24,168 bases of DNA, taken from positions 1 to 24,168 of the forward strand of contig JAHBMJ010003656.1 of assembly GCA_018398765.1 (NCBI GenBank), given 5' to 3'. Origin of the DNA: Chromera velia. Taxonomy: Eukaryota > Sar > Chromeraceae. Position numbers and translations under genes: made by a program. Shown piece after piece: positions 1 through 10,688 of the stretch. A model generated the notes under the pieces. It saw only the letters and a program-made list of their open reading frames with translations. It ran no database searches and was not told the DNA's origin. Each line of letters begins with the position of its first letter. Position 1 is the stretch's first letter.

Positions 1-10
1 TCCCTCTCTT

Positions 11-62
<52 letters not shown>

Positions 63-134
63 CCTCTCTCTTTCTCCCTCTCTCTTTCTCTTTCTCTCTT
101 TCTGTTTCTGTTTCTGTCTCTGTGTCTTTTTTTT

Positions 135-176
<42 letters not shown>

Positions 177-180
177 CTGC
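1..180. repeat. (CT)n microsatellite, probably intronic
   Basis: Nearly pure CT/TTTC pyrimidine tract on the plus strand. It lies upstream of the acceptor at 570-571 that opens the phosphatase exon, so it is probably inside an intron of that gene. Long ORFs drawn through 195-839 are low-complexity readings of pyrimidine-rich DNA and are not genes. Confidence 0.9.
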
Positions 181-571
181 GCGTCCTTGCTTGCTTGCGT
201 GGTTTCTTTTATCTTTCTCCGATGTTCTTCAGTCACTTTCTTTTTATGTACTCGTGTCCCAATTTTGCTGCTGAGTTCTTTTCAGATGCTTCTGTATGTC
301 TAATGTATGAAGAATGCAAGGCTCTCTCGGAGCCCTTTCGTATGCATGTGCCTCCCTCCCTGTCTTTCTGTCGGCCCTCTCCCTGTCTTCTCGTTTCCTT
401 AGGCTGTCTGTCAGCTTTCTCTTTCTTCTTGCGACGTCCCTCTCTCTCTGTCTCTCTGTCTGTCTGTCCACACACCCTTTCCATCCCTTTCCGGATCTTC
501 CCTTCGATCCTTTTAGGTCCACTTCTTCGGTTCCGGGGCCCGCGAGTCTTCCCTTCTCCTCCTCTACACAG

Positions 572-1377
572 ACTCGTTTGTCTGGTGCGACCACGGATAC
601 ACACCCGAGAGCCACAGAGAGATTCAGAGGGAGTTCGTGAACACCACTCTGATGACCGCAAAAGAAAACGCAGACTGGATTGTCGTCGTAGGACACTACC
701 CCGTTCTATCCTCAGGCAGCCACGGGGACCAGGCGTGTCTGGTGACCGACCTGGAACCGGCACTCCACGCAGCGGGAGTGGATGCGTACGTGAATGGTCA
801 CGATCACCATCAAGAGCTCCTCACCAGGGTATCCCTTGAGCATCAAACTGCCCCCGGGAACATCACAAAGAGCACGCCGAGACCCGGAAGCCCCCCACCG
901 GTCAATTTTGTGATTGCAGGAACAGGATCAAAGACAGACAGGAACGAGAGGAAACATGCACACAGGCAGTGGAGAAACAACGACCACGGGTTTGCGGCTT
1001 TCACTTTTTCCCCTTCGACGGACACGATGAGAATTCGGTGGTACGGCCAGAAAGGGCAGATTCTTCATGAGCACGCGCAAAAGAAAAGAGAGCGGAGGAA
1101 GTCAGCGGGTGGGGGAAAGCAGTGGGTGGATGCCTTGCCTGAATTTCACCGAGTCACGATCACCTTCCAGAAGCCGGCAATTTTTCGTTTTGGTGTTTTT
1201 TTGGCGTGTACGTCGTTTGGTCGAGTAGCTCTTCTAATTTTGATTTCATTCTATTTTGGCATCTTCATTCTTGCACGAGGTGCCGCCAAATTGCTGCAAA
1301 AAAAGTCTACAGAGCGGATGAGTGCCTTGACAGAATCTGTTCGAAGCCCAAAAGCAAAGGTCCTGAAAGCAGGTTGA
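572..1377 (+). CDS. Purple acid phosphatase (ACP5-like), terminal exon, C-terminally membrane-anchored
   Basis: This is the last exon of a metallophosphoesterase of the purple acid phosphatase family (dinuclear metal phosphomonoesterase, usually secretory or cell-surface). The exon opens after a clear pyrimidine-tract acceptor (CTCCTCCTCTACACAG, AG at 570-571) in phase 1 and reads DSFVWCDHGYTPESHREIQ. It then shows two family metal-ligand blocks: VVVGHYPV near 682-705 (His ligand) and VNGHDHHQ near 790-813 (two His ligands). GTGSKTDRN near 919-945 matches the family's GAGSK turn. The 5' half with the GDWG, GDN and GNH-type blocks is outside the window. After the catalytic fold comes a basic stretch and a strongly hydrophobic run (RVALLILISFYFGIFILA, about 1222-1275), then a short K/R-rich tail ending at TGA 1375-1377. 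This predicts a type I anchored ectoenzyme. Mammalian ACP5 lacks such an anchor. About 267 residues are visible. Confidence 0.85.
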
Positions 1378-1802
1378 AAAGCGGAATCCTAGGAATGGTT
1401 GATCCTGGGATCGATCCAATATCTGTCGTATGGTCTGATATGATGATTGATGATTGTTGCGGTTAACTTGAAAGCCGGTGAGCACACCAGTTGGGCTCTT
1501 ATGCAAAGCAGTCAGCCTAGCAGTCAGCAGTTCAAGCTGCAGTTAGCTAGCTTACCGCCGAAGTTACCGGTTGGTGGATGTTGTTTGTCAATGCATGATT
1601 GTATAAGAATTATTAATTAATAACATGATTACTCGATCACCATCATGCAATACATTATTTAATGGTAAGTTATGAAACGATTGTCGGTAGTATTGGTGAA
1701 GCCGCTAGCCTAAGCTGGCCAGGACTCATGATTTTTGTGTAATTATGATTTAAATTTTACTAGAAATTTTGAAATTAATGTATATGATTTTTATCATACC
1801 CA
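1378..1802. other. 3' flank of the phosphatase gene, no feature seen
   Basis: AT content rises abruptly after the stop codon. I see no ORF with coding character, no RNA gene and no clear repeat. The 3' UTR and polyadenylation region of the phosphatase should lie here, but I cannot place a cleavage site. Confidence 0.5.
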
Positions 1803-2278
1803 ACTGGATACGGATAGCGATGGTGCGTCATAGCTTGAGACTTATAGTCATTTAGGCGACGCACAGTAGTAAAAAAAAATAAAAAAAAAATCTGGAAAGG
1901 TCTATTGTTTTTTATTTTTTATTATTATTTTATTGACAATGATCGTTAAAGCTCAAACAAGCAAAACACTTATGAGTTACTTATGTTTTATGCTTCAGGA
2001 CGGTCTTGAAGGAGGAACAAAAAAAAAAAAGAAAAAAAAATGTTAATTAACGCCTATTCTTTTCTAGATTCTTTTTTTTTTTTACCAGTGTAGTATGCGT
2101 CGCCTAAATAGTCAAAGTCATAAAAAAAATTTTAGATAAATGGTGGGTTACACGTGTTAGCTAGATCTTTAATCCCTACATGTTAGCTAGTTAGTCTACC
2201 TATTATAGTAATACAAATTACTCCGAATTTACTCATGCCATAATGATAACGATTGATTAGTTAATGAAAGTTCTAATT
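1803..2278. repeat. Tandem duplication, copy 1 (~476 bp)
   Basis: Begins ACTGGATACGGATAGCGATG and ends near TTAATGAAAGTTCTAATT. Copy 2 (2285-2756) is almost identical. The differences I can see are lengths of poly-A/poly-T runs and a single A/G change in the ATGCCATAATG stretch. The offset is 482 bp at the left end and 478 bp at the right end. The copies are separated by only about six bases. Confidence 0.95.
1839..2119. mobile_element. MITE-like inverted-repeat element, copy 1
   Basis: Inside the duplicated unit, the left end GACTTATAGTCATTTAGGCG and the right end (reverse complement GACTTTGACTATTTAGGCGA) form imperfect terminal inverted repeats of about 35-40 bp. They share an exact 14 bp core, ATTTAGGCGACGCA, and then run into A/T homopolymers. 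The interior (~200 bp) is AT-rich and has no ORF. This is the architecture of a small non-autonomous DNA transposon. I did not see a convincing target-site duplication, so an inverted-repeat satellite unit is an alternative. Confidence 0.6.
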
Positions 2279-2284
2279 ATACTT

Positions 2285-2756
2285 ACTGGATACGGATAGC
2301 GATGGTGCGTCATAGCTTGAGACTTATAGTCATTTAGGCGACGCACAGTAGTAAAAAAAAAAAAAAAATCTGGAAAGGTCTATTGTTTTTTATTTTTTAT
2401 TATTATTTTATTGACAATGATCGTTAAAGCTCAAACAAGCAAAACACTTATGAGTTACTTATGTTTTATGCTTCAGGACGGTCTTGAAGGAGGAACAAAA
2501 AAAAAAAGAAAAAAAAATGTTAATTAACGCCTATTCTTTTCTAGATTCTTTTTTTTTTTTTACCAGTGTAGTATGCGTCGCCTAAATAGTCAAAGTCATA
2601 AAAAAAATTTTAGATAAATGGTGGGTTACACGTGTTAGCTAGATCTTTAATCCCTACATGTTAGCTAGTTAGTCTACCTATTATAGTAATACAAATTACT
2701 CCGAATTTACTCATGCCATGATGATAACGATTGATTAGTTAATGAAAGTTCTAATT
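2285..2756. repeat. Tandem duplication, copy 2 (~472 bp)
   Basis: Direct, near-identical copy of 1803-2278, starting again at ACTGGATACGGATAGCGATG. The near identity implies a recent event or ongoing homogenisation. Confidence 0.95.
2321..2597. mobile_element. MITE-like inverted-repeat element, copy 2
   Basis: Second copy of the element at 1839-2119, with the same ATTTAGGCGACGCA core in inverted orientation at both ends. It moved as part of the larger tandem duplication and did not insert independently, because the flanking sequence is duplicated too. Confidence 0.6.
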
Positions 2757-3145
2757 TTTCTTTTTTTTAGGTTATCTACTAGTGCATTCAAAAACGAAAA
2801 ATAATGAAAGATAGTTGGAAAAAAAGCTGAGTCTTAGTTGACTAGAAAGCTGAATGCATCTGTGTAAATGCAACTTAAGCGATTACCATGACTTAAGCTA
2901 TGATAGTTGAGTGAATAAAACATTGCAACTGCATAAAGAGACAAAAACCGTCACGTCTACTAGTATCATGCATAAATATTCTAACATAGATTTTGAAAAT
3001 TGAAATAACGTTTTTAGGCCTACTTTTAAATGCATAATCAGTGAGTATAGCCTCAAGTTGAATAATTAGGCTCACTTCATTCAATTCATAGCTTTTTAAA
3101 GACTAAGCATTATACGGGTTAATTAGTTAAAGCCTAGTCTTGTGA
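2757..3145. other. AT-rich intergenic DNA, no feature seen
   Basis: Low-GC sequence with homopolymer runs and the short motif TTAGCTAGTTAG-like stretches continued from the repeat. The one minus-strand ORF (63 codons, 2893-3084) has no family resemblance and the composition of random AT-rich DNA. Confidence 0.5.
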
Positions 3146-3373
3146 GCATGCCACAGGAGGGGGGAGTTAAGGGCGTGGTCGGCGTCTGCAAAGAAGCTTG
3201 TGGAACCCGTCAGTCCTGCCCTCCTGGAAGGTGAACCAGATGAGGTCGATTTCAGAATATCAGATAGCAAACTGACAAGGGGAGCAAGAAACAGAGAGAT
3301 GAACGAATGGATGGGAGACTGGGTAAACCCGGTCTCCATCATAGAAAAGAGAGGGGGGAGGCAGGGGAGTTAG
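3146..3373 (+). other. Unassigned ORF fragment, 75 codons, coding-like composition
   Basis: Open from just after TGA 3143-3145 to TAG 3371-3373. The middle reads KLVEPVSPALLEGEPDEVDF and then RISDSKLTRGARNREMNEWM, a mixed polar/acidic composition unlike the low-complexity shadow ORFs elsewhere. It has no in-frame ATG at the start and I recognise no family. It sits in a GC-richer island within AT-rich intergenic DNA, next to repeats. It could be a decayed transposon ORF, an exon of an unrecognised gene, or chance. Low confidence. Confidence 0.25.
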
Positions 3374-3380
3374 ACAAAGA

Positions 3381-3794
3381 ATGCATGGGAGCGTGTCTTT
3401 CCCTCCGTCTGCTTGCCTGACCAAATATCAAAAGGAGAATAGTAGCACCCAACGCTTTGCAAAATTAGTTTTCGGAAGCTTGGTGGAGGGGAGGGGGGGC
3501 TCATGGTCTGCCTCGGCGGAACCTATCTCCAAGCAGTTCTTGTCTTCCCCCGGGGCAGTTTTCCGCCCTTTGTTGTGCACCATTATTAGAGGGGGGGCAA
3601 ACTATGGGGAGAGGGTTGAATTAATTTGTAAAGCCTGTGAAGAGAAAAGTTGGGAGAAATTAATTGACGATCCGATTCAGCGTCGGACAACTTGTGTCCG
3701 AACGGAGGGGCCACGGAGGAGACTGAATGATCTTTGGTATAAGCGACTGGAGCATATGTCGATAGAAGAAGTGTGTAAGCACGGAGAGAGATAG
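3381..3794 (+). other. Unassigned ORF, 137 codons, possible relic
   Basis: Runs from ATG 3381 to TAG 3792-3794. The C-terminal half (about 3600-3790) reads ERVELICKACEEKSWEKLID and then NDLWYKRLEHMSIEEVC, which looks like helical protein sequence. The N-terminal half is Ser/Gly-rich and less convincing. It lies just downstream of the fragment at 3146-3373 in a shifted frame, so the two could be parts of one broken or spliced coding sequence. I recognise no family. Confidence 0.25.
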
Positions 3795-3865
3795 GAAGCC
3801 CGAAGGGGTAGGGGGGTGGGGCAGGCCGAGGAGTGGGTAAGGCGGTACTTCTCACTTCTTCTTCA

Positions 3866-4031
3866 GAGGGACACCTGAAAGGCCAGTGCCCTCATTGCTG
3901 CATGCCTAGGACCGGACTGATCAATCCTGGGGAGCAGTGTTCTGCTAGCTAATAGTCCTAAAGTTCGGCCGCTTTAGGTGAGCATTCGCTAGCGTGCTCC
4001 TAGCTTGCAATATGACATGAATGCTCATAGA
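3866..4031. other. Short palindrome-rich intergenic stretch
   Basis: Contains CCTAAAG...CTTTAGG around 3957-3978 and the near-palindrome GAGCATTCGCTAGCGTGCTC around 3980-4001, just left of the dispersed repeat at 4032. It may be part of the same mobile element. No coding signal. Confidence 0.35.
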
Positions 4032-4095
4032 CTGCCCTTTGCCATTGGGACACGATGGCTGGCGGGTTAAGTCACCCCATCATCATCATCATCAG
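4032..4095 (-). repeat. Dispersed repeat, copy A (inverted relative to 18395-18465)
   Basis: The reverse complement contains ACTTAACCCGCCAGCCATCG followed by TGTCCCAATGGCAAAGGGCA. The sequence at about 18415-18464 reads the same with a few substitutions and a 6-base insertion. An ATC triplet run (4079-4093) abuts it, matching the ATGATGATC run next to the other copy. The two copies lie on either side of the fucose salvage gene in opposite orientation. Confidence 0.75.
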
Positions 4096-4172
4096 TTAAA
4101 AGGCTAAGTAGTATGCGTGGCTAGACGCGTGGCTCAGCGGCTATGGCTCAGCGGTTTGTATGAAAACGATTC

Positions 4173-4253
4173 CTTCATTTATTCATTCATTCATTCATTC
4201 ATTCATTCATTCATTCATTCATCTAGTCATTCATTCATTCATTCATTCATTCA
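4173..4253. repeat. (ATTC)n microsatellite
   Basis: About 80 bp of ATTC repeats with one interruption (ATCTAGTC), ending 23 bases before the stop codon of the fucose salvage gene. It could therefore lie in that gene's 3' UTR. Confidence 0.95.
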
Positions 4254-4276
4254 CTGGTATATGACTTCAAATTTAA

Positions 4277-5505
4277 TTAGTTGTCCTGTACAAAGTCGCA
4301 AGTCAGACCTAGAGGATCAACGTCAAGTTCGAACAGGGTTGCTGCAACGAAAGGAGACTCACTCAAGACAAGTGTACAAGGAAGCAAAGAGCCAACCCCT
4401 ATTGTCACAGAAGGAAGGAATCTCGAAGCATCCTGCCCCGACGGCGCTTCTCCAAGACCTTCCTTCTGCACACAAACTGTAGCAGACGAAGACTGCGTTT
4501 CTCTCTCACAACCGTTGCTGAAACACTCCGACACGCGCACACACGAATTTCTCATTGCTATGACAGTTTCCTTCACATCGGTCTTCGTCACAGCCGCCAG
4601 GAATCCACCCCCCCCCGCACCTGTGAAACATTCTCCGTGTGTGAATGGTTTCAGAAACTTCAAAATTCGGACCATTGCCAGGGGAAGGACTCCAGGGGCG
4701 ACCAGCTCCTTCAGCCGTGTGTACCGTCGAAGCACCTCCCCCAAGACCTTCAATTCATTCTCTGCCCCCTTCCCGTCTCCCTTCTGGACCGCCCCTTCCA
4801 GACTTTCCAGAACGTCGCGTGCCCTATCGGCCAACACCCGAAGGTCCCTCTCTATCACACCGAAAGCCGAGGCGTCGCAGTAGTGTCGTCGGATGACTTC
4901 TAAAAGAATGTTCCGGGCAAGACGTGCACGACCTGCATGATCCATTTAATTGTCTACTTATGCATTCACGCATGCATCTTCACGGGAGCTAGATACAACG
5001 GACGGCTACAGCAAGGTTGAGACAGCGGCAGAAAGAGCAGGCACGGAGCGGATGCATGGCAGCTGAACTCGATCGGGTCGCGAGGCATGCAAGCATCAAT
5101 CGATCCACGCGCCCACCCTCTCTCCCCTACCCGTGCACCCACCACCCACTGAATCACCTGAGAAGACAAGCAGCATACGGTTCCTCAAAAGCTTTCGCGT
5201 CTGCTCTCCCAATCGGATCTCCCGCGCCTCCACCTGCAGAGGCAGACGGGCAGACGACCAGCACAAAGTCCCCCCCCCCATCAGCCCTCCCACCTGGTCC
5301 TGCCACCCTCCCCCGGTGGTCATCATTTGCTCAATTCGGAGAACCTTTGAGACAAGCTCCAGCCGAATCGCCTTCTGCGCCTCCTCCCTCTGCAATTCTT
5401 CAGATGAAAGAGAGGCCTCAGGACAAACCGCGCGGACAGAGCCTGTGAGTGCAGGAATGCGCCGCAACAGGCGCAACAAGCATGCGCACAGTGCACCTGA
5501 AAATG

Positions 5506-5539
<34 letters not shown>

Positions 5540-5599
5540 GAGAGAGAGAGAGAAGAGAGATACACATACATACATACATACATACATCCACACATACAT

Positions 5600-5641
<42 letters not shown>

Positions 5642-8366
5642 CACAAACCACAAGGCACACCGACACACACAAAGACGCAAAGCACGCCGATTGGGTTCCC
5701 AGAAACACCCGAGGAATTTTGGACGACTTCAAAAAGGCCAATCAAACTCTCATCACGTTTCGTCATATCACCTACCCATTCCCCCCCTACCCCCCTTTGC
5801 ACACCCCCTCGATCCCGAGCTGATCCAATGGCATGCCGCCATGTACCTACAGACCCGCCCCTTCGCTCTCTCTCTCCCTGTCTGCCAGCCAACTAGGCAG
5901 CCAACCGACCGACCTGCGAGAATGGAGGACGATCCCATTCCGCTCCCCACTGGCAGTGTCGACCAGGACTCCACTCTGAGGGAGCACCCCACGGTTGCTT
6001 TCAGCTGATCGCTCAACGATTGGGACTCCTCCCTTTTCCGACCCCCACAGAGACTCGACTTGGCAGCCCCCGACTGAGGCGCCTCCCCATGTTCCAAACA
6101 GAAGCCCTCCTGAGAGGAGGAAGCGGACGAGCCGGCGTCGATCGACGATGAAGAGGCAGAGGCAGAGGCAGAGGGAGGAGGGACCCTCACGAGACCGCAG
6201 ATAACAAGTGCTGCCTGCAGAATTCGCGATGTCACTCATGCCACAGCATTCCCCGCAGTCCTCATGAGGATGTAACAAAAAACAAATTTGACAACAGATC
6301 TATCTAGATGACCGTTGCAAAAACGGACACAAGGACAAAAGAAGAACACTCCTAGCTCACTTCAGGGCTCGAACACCTGTTGACCATGCACACAAGAGAC
6401 CCACGAAGTAAGTCGACCAAATCTGCTGCAAAAGTCAAAGCCACACATGACGTGGCAAGGAATTTCACTCTCAACGGGCTGAGCGTGAAAATAAACCACC
6501 GCCATGAGCGCGGACATAATAGATACGCAGGAAAGCTTCCTTTCTGTGTAAGAGAACGGGGCAATCTACAAACAAGAGAGAGACACAGAGGACCCACTGA
6601 CTGACTGACTGACCTTCAACAGGGCTCCTGGAGTTCCTGGCCGATCAAAGTCAAGAAGGTCCTCGACACCCCAACACCGGACCACAACACGCTCAGAAGA
6701 ACAGGGCGAAGAGGAAGAAGGGGGGGGATGTTTTTGTTCTCCTCTTCCATTTCTGTTCCCCCCGCTCTGCGACCGACTGGCCCTGTCATTCTTTCCATCT
6801 CCTGCGGAACACGAACGCACCGTGGGTGGTGGAGGACGTCCACTCCACATGACCAATTCAATAAAGAGCCCCTCACGGTCGACTCCGTGCGAACCATCCG
6901 GACACTCGGGGGGGATTGCTGTTGCCCTCGCCCCAATTGGCCTCTCCCCCCCAACCGTGACGGCCAAAGTGCAGACCCTCCCTCCCCTCTCATAAGAGAT
7001 CGGGGGCGTGTCCGTCCAACCCCCCGCCACATCCACTCGACACGGAGCCTCCGCCACGCAGCTCTCTCCAGGGGATGGGGGCCTCTCTCTCTCCCTCTCC
7101 CTCTCCCTCTCCCTCTCCCTCTCCCTCTCCCTCTCACCCAGACCCAGAGAGGGCGGGAATCTGGACATCATCGTCGGTCTAGATCCCCCCTGCACGTCAT
7201 GTTGGTCTTCTCTCCCCCCGTCCCCTTCCCCCTGGAGGCAGACGCACGCCTGCACCACCCGCTGTGCAATCGAGTCGTAGTGCCGTGCTGCCTTCACCAA
7301 CGTGCCGTCCCCCTCAGGATCCTGCGTGCGTGCGTGCGTGGGTCGGTGGGTGCAAACAGACAGGCAGACAGACAGGCAAGACAAACAAAACGATCGGCTG
7401 ACCGACCAACACACAGACACACACGCAGCCACTCAGACACACAAACAATCTCGCACCGTCGATGCCAGATAGATAGAGACCACAGCTGCATGCAATCAGT
7501 CGTCACAAGAAGGCAAAAAGAAAACTAAGGAAAAAGAATTCGTGCCAAGATGAAAGAAGCAAGTCAGACAGAAGTCTCAGATGAATGGACGTCGATTCAC
7601 ACGCAGACCCATACCCAAGCTCAGGCAGCAGAGGCCGCACCATGCATGCAACAACCATGCATGAAGGCAACCCCAGGCCCGGCCTACCGTCTCTAGCCAG
7701 GAGTCCCGAAGAGCAGCCAAGGAAGACACCACTTTCAAAAGCTCAGGACGAGCATGTCGCTCCGGGTGGGAGGTTGAATTCCCAACACTCCACCCCCCTC
7801 TCGCGAGAACAGTCAGGGGTGATGCAGCCCGCTCCCACGCCAGACTTCCTGCAGGCCCCGTGCGCATCCCCTGTGCACCCCCTGCCTGGCGCCTCAGCTC
7901 CTCCGCCCTGCCCCACAGTACTCCTGAAATGTGCAGCAGAGAAGAAGCGAGAAGAGACAACGGAGGCCTGAGACGGTCGACACGGTCACCCCTGCCGTCC
8001 CCCGCCTTAGCTAAGAGTCTGTCTAGATTTCCAGCAGCGCTTTTGGCAACCCCATCCAGCCGTTCGAGGACCTGCACAGAGACGCTCAGTGATTGACTGC
8101 ATGAGTGAGTGAGTGAGTGAGTGAGTGAGTGCGGGCGTGAATTGAATACGGCGGGGAATGCAACGAAAGAAGGAGGAGTATGAGGACTCCAAAGGCATTT
8201 GTCACAGTATGAACAGAGAGAGGGGGGGGGGGAAGGGGAACGAAGAGGGGCGGGACGGGGAGGACAGAAAGAATGAAAAGGAATTCCTTCCTTCCACCAC
8301 GCACATTCCCACAACACTTTATTGTTTTTCTTGCGCGCCGTCTCTCTCACACCGACATGCGTTTGT

Positions 8367-8414
<48 letters not shown>

Positions 8415-9629
8415 TCTTTTCCACCCCCCACACCCAAAGAACACACGACGAACTCGTTTAAACCACTTGCCAATTGAGACTCTCTCTCACCTTTGCACCC
8501 GGTGTGCGGGCACACAACCTGAAGAACCTGTCAGTCGCCCCCTCGTGGTCATCCGGACCTCCTAAATCGCCTTGCCCCCTTCTTGCCTTTTCCCCTTCCC
8601 TTTCTCTTTTCCCCTCTATGCCCAGACAGCGGAAGGCCGTCTCGTTCCCCCTCTCTGTCTCCCTTTCAGATCCCCCTCCCTCGCCCGACTCCGGTTGCAC
8701 GCCCCCGCCTCCAACGAGGAACGAACAGAGAAGGTCCGTTCCTATGTGGCACACACGCTGACGGGCTTTCGAAACCTCCCCAACCCAGTCAACACGAAAA
8801 GCAGACGATGACATACTGCTCCCGGAGGATCCGTAGAGGTCCTGTATGGACGTCCGGGGTGTTTTTTTCCAGCACCTGCGGGCAAGTCTCAAGGTGTCCT
8901 CTCTCTTCAGCGTTCCGAGAAGAAAATTGAGAAGAAGAAGGTGCAAAACTGGATCACCTCTCTGAACGCCTTTCGCTGTAGTCTGCACCTTCTCAAGGAC
9001 AGGGAAGAGTTTGGCTGTGAACAACGTCCGGGGTGATCGCCCTCCGTCTGGCCAGAGGTCCCCAGAGGACACACCCCTGTCGTCCATCCACAGAGATCCC
9101 TGGGCACCCATAAACTCAAAGGGCTCTCTGTACAGCTCGTCTCCCCTCCCCCTCACAACGAGAGCCGCCCTTTGATGAAACCGCCCAGACTCCTCACCCT
9201 TTTGCTGTCCCCCCTCTCGTGGAGCCCTCTTCCACTTCTGCTTTTTACTCTCCTGAGACTCCACGCACACCTCATAGACAAGCGTCCGACCTGCATTGGA
9301 TGTCTCCAAGCACCGGGAGAGGGAGCGAAAGGGACGATCGAGGCAGGAAAGGAGAGGGGAGCCACGGTCATTCATGCACAAATCGAATTGAATGCGCACG
9401 CACGTTTCGCATGCGGACGGGGGCTTCATTCATTTTGTACTCTTCAGTTATCGAAAGTTCTGTCTCTTTCTTCTCTCCTCAAAAACGGCAGCTCGTCCCT
9501 TGCTGAAGAAGTTAGTTCCTTTCTTCCACCCACCCTCCACCAACGACTGGTGCACTCCTTGTCACTTCTCGTGTGGCACGGACACGAACTAGACACTCCA
9601 CAGAGAGAGAGGCAGACAGAGAGAAAGAC

Positions 9630-9671
<42 letters not shown>

Positions 9672-9672
9672 T

Positions 9673-9705
<33 letters not shown>

Positions 9706-9945
9706 TGAGAGAGAGAGGCAGTCGCACAGACTGAGTGCTTACTCGATCCTTTGGCCAAAGGGAGGAAGAATGAGGCACGTAAGAACACAGAAAGTTCGAA
9801 TTCGCATACGTATCGAAATAAACGGAAGGGAAGAACACCCTCCGAAGTCACCGATGGAGTGGGACAGGATGAACCAAAGGGGGCACACATCGAAGGAACA
9901 CGACGCACACACAGACACACAGACACACAGACACACAGACACACA

Positions 9946-9980
<35 letters not shown>

Positions 9981-10640
9981 AGAGTGGGAGAGGGATAGAG
10001 CCTCCGACCGAGAGCACGGCTGAAAACTCACTTGGTATGCAAACTCTGCTGAGGATTTCGCTCAACGCCAAGTAATCTAGATCCCGTACACACATCTCCT
10101 CTTCCTCATCATTCAGACTCTCGCAACCGCCGACACTCTCTGTGTCTGTACCGCTTCTCATTGACGAATCCCCGTCTCCTCTGAGTCCCCTCCCCTTTCC
10201 GTGTCCGGTTTCAGCACCTTCCAAGGACAGACCGTACAGCAAGCTGTCCTCCCCCACCTCCAACACGTCCATCGACACGGTGTGGCCGTCCTGGCATGCC
10301 GACAGGGGCGGGATCACACACCCACACACACACGCACCCCTGCCAAGCTCCGCCCTGCACCCGAGGAGGCTGTTCAGCACCACACCGCCAGATCCTGAGG
10401 CAGAAGCACAACCGTCGAGCACTTCCATACGACCGCGGGCAGAAACGGCCAGCGAAAGGTGAAGCGTTGCCGGAGGAGAGACAGCACCCCCTTGAGAGCC
10501 TGTGGCAGTCGCTGCAGAAGGTCTTCTCTGCTTTGCCGAACGGTACAGGACACCCAGCTCCTCCAACGAGCGCACGTACCTGACACAGCTGCCTCTGCAT
10601 ACGAAAACACACAGACTAAACCCGAATCGCACTCCCTCCA

Positions 10641-10688
<48 letters not shown>

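Larger units (their letters stand above)
4277..7321 (-). other. Module 3: GHMP-family L-fucokinase domain (residues ~1821-2487)
   Basis: Encoded by exons 11-14. [15 protein letters not shown] leads into GHMP motif 1, [20 protein letters not shown] (about res 1910-1930), then [10 protein letters not shown]. Exon 11 ends PGALLK and exon 12 begins AALVICGLV, rejoining the conserved ALLKAA helix. Motif 2, the ATP-binding loop, is [15 protein letters not shown] (exon 12 end). [16 protein letters not shown] (exon 13, ~2214-2229) is the hallmark fucokinase block. Exon 14 carries [10 protein letters not shown] and motif 3, [13 protein letters not shown] (~2373-2385), and ends [11 protein letters not shown], like animal FCSK. 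All three GHMP motifs are intact, so an active kinase (ATP + L-fucose to L-fucose-1-phosphate) is expected. Unusual points are an in-frame Glu-Arg repeat before motif 1 and a Ser/Ala-rich insert before motif 2. Confidence 0.88.

Noticed and set aside
195-839. 214-codon plus-strand ORF and its minus-strand partners near the left edge
   Set aside because: Pyrimidine-rich intron sequence gives Ser/Leu/Phe/Pro-rich readings. The real coding frame from 572 is different and carries the phosphatase motifs.
3866-3905. EGHLKGQCPHC reading, resembling a retroviral-type zinc knuckle
   Set aside because: The upstream Cys-x2-Cys pair is absent and a stop at 3809 closes the frame. Probably chance.
4128-4172. 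Two TGGCTCAGCGG strings resembling a tRNA A box, suggesting a tRNA or tRNA-derived SINE
   Set aside because: No cloverleaf can be drawn and no B box lies at a usable distance. The match is too short to support a feature.
6217-6360. TSRILQAAL reading as the GHMP ATP loop GLGTSSIL
   Set aside because: The true motif [15 protein letters not shown] lies near 5915-5960 in the same frame. The TSRILQ stretch is mostly intron before the acceptor at 6216-6215, and exon 12 starts at AALVICGLV.
10372-10400. [11 protein letters not shown] in exon 8, looking like a third nucleotide-binding signature
   Set aside because: By position it aligns with the beta-helix segment of fucokinase (AGSSVVSCLLEG in human), not with the N-terminal GSGGATLNAL loop. 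A similar GSGG in exon 2 is likewise outside the signature context.
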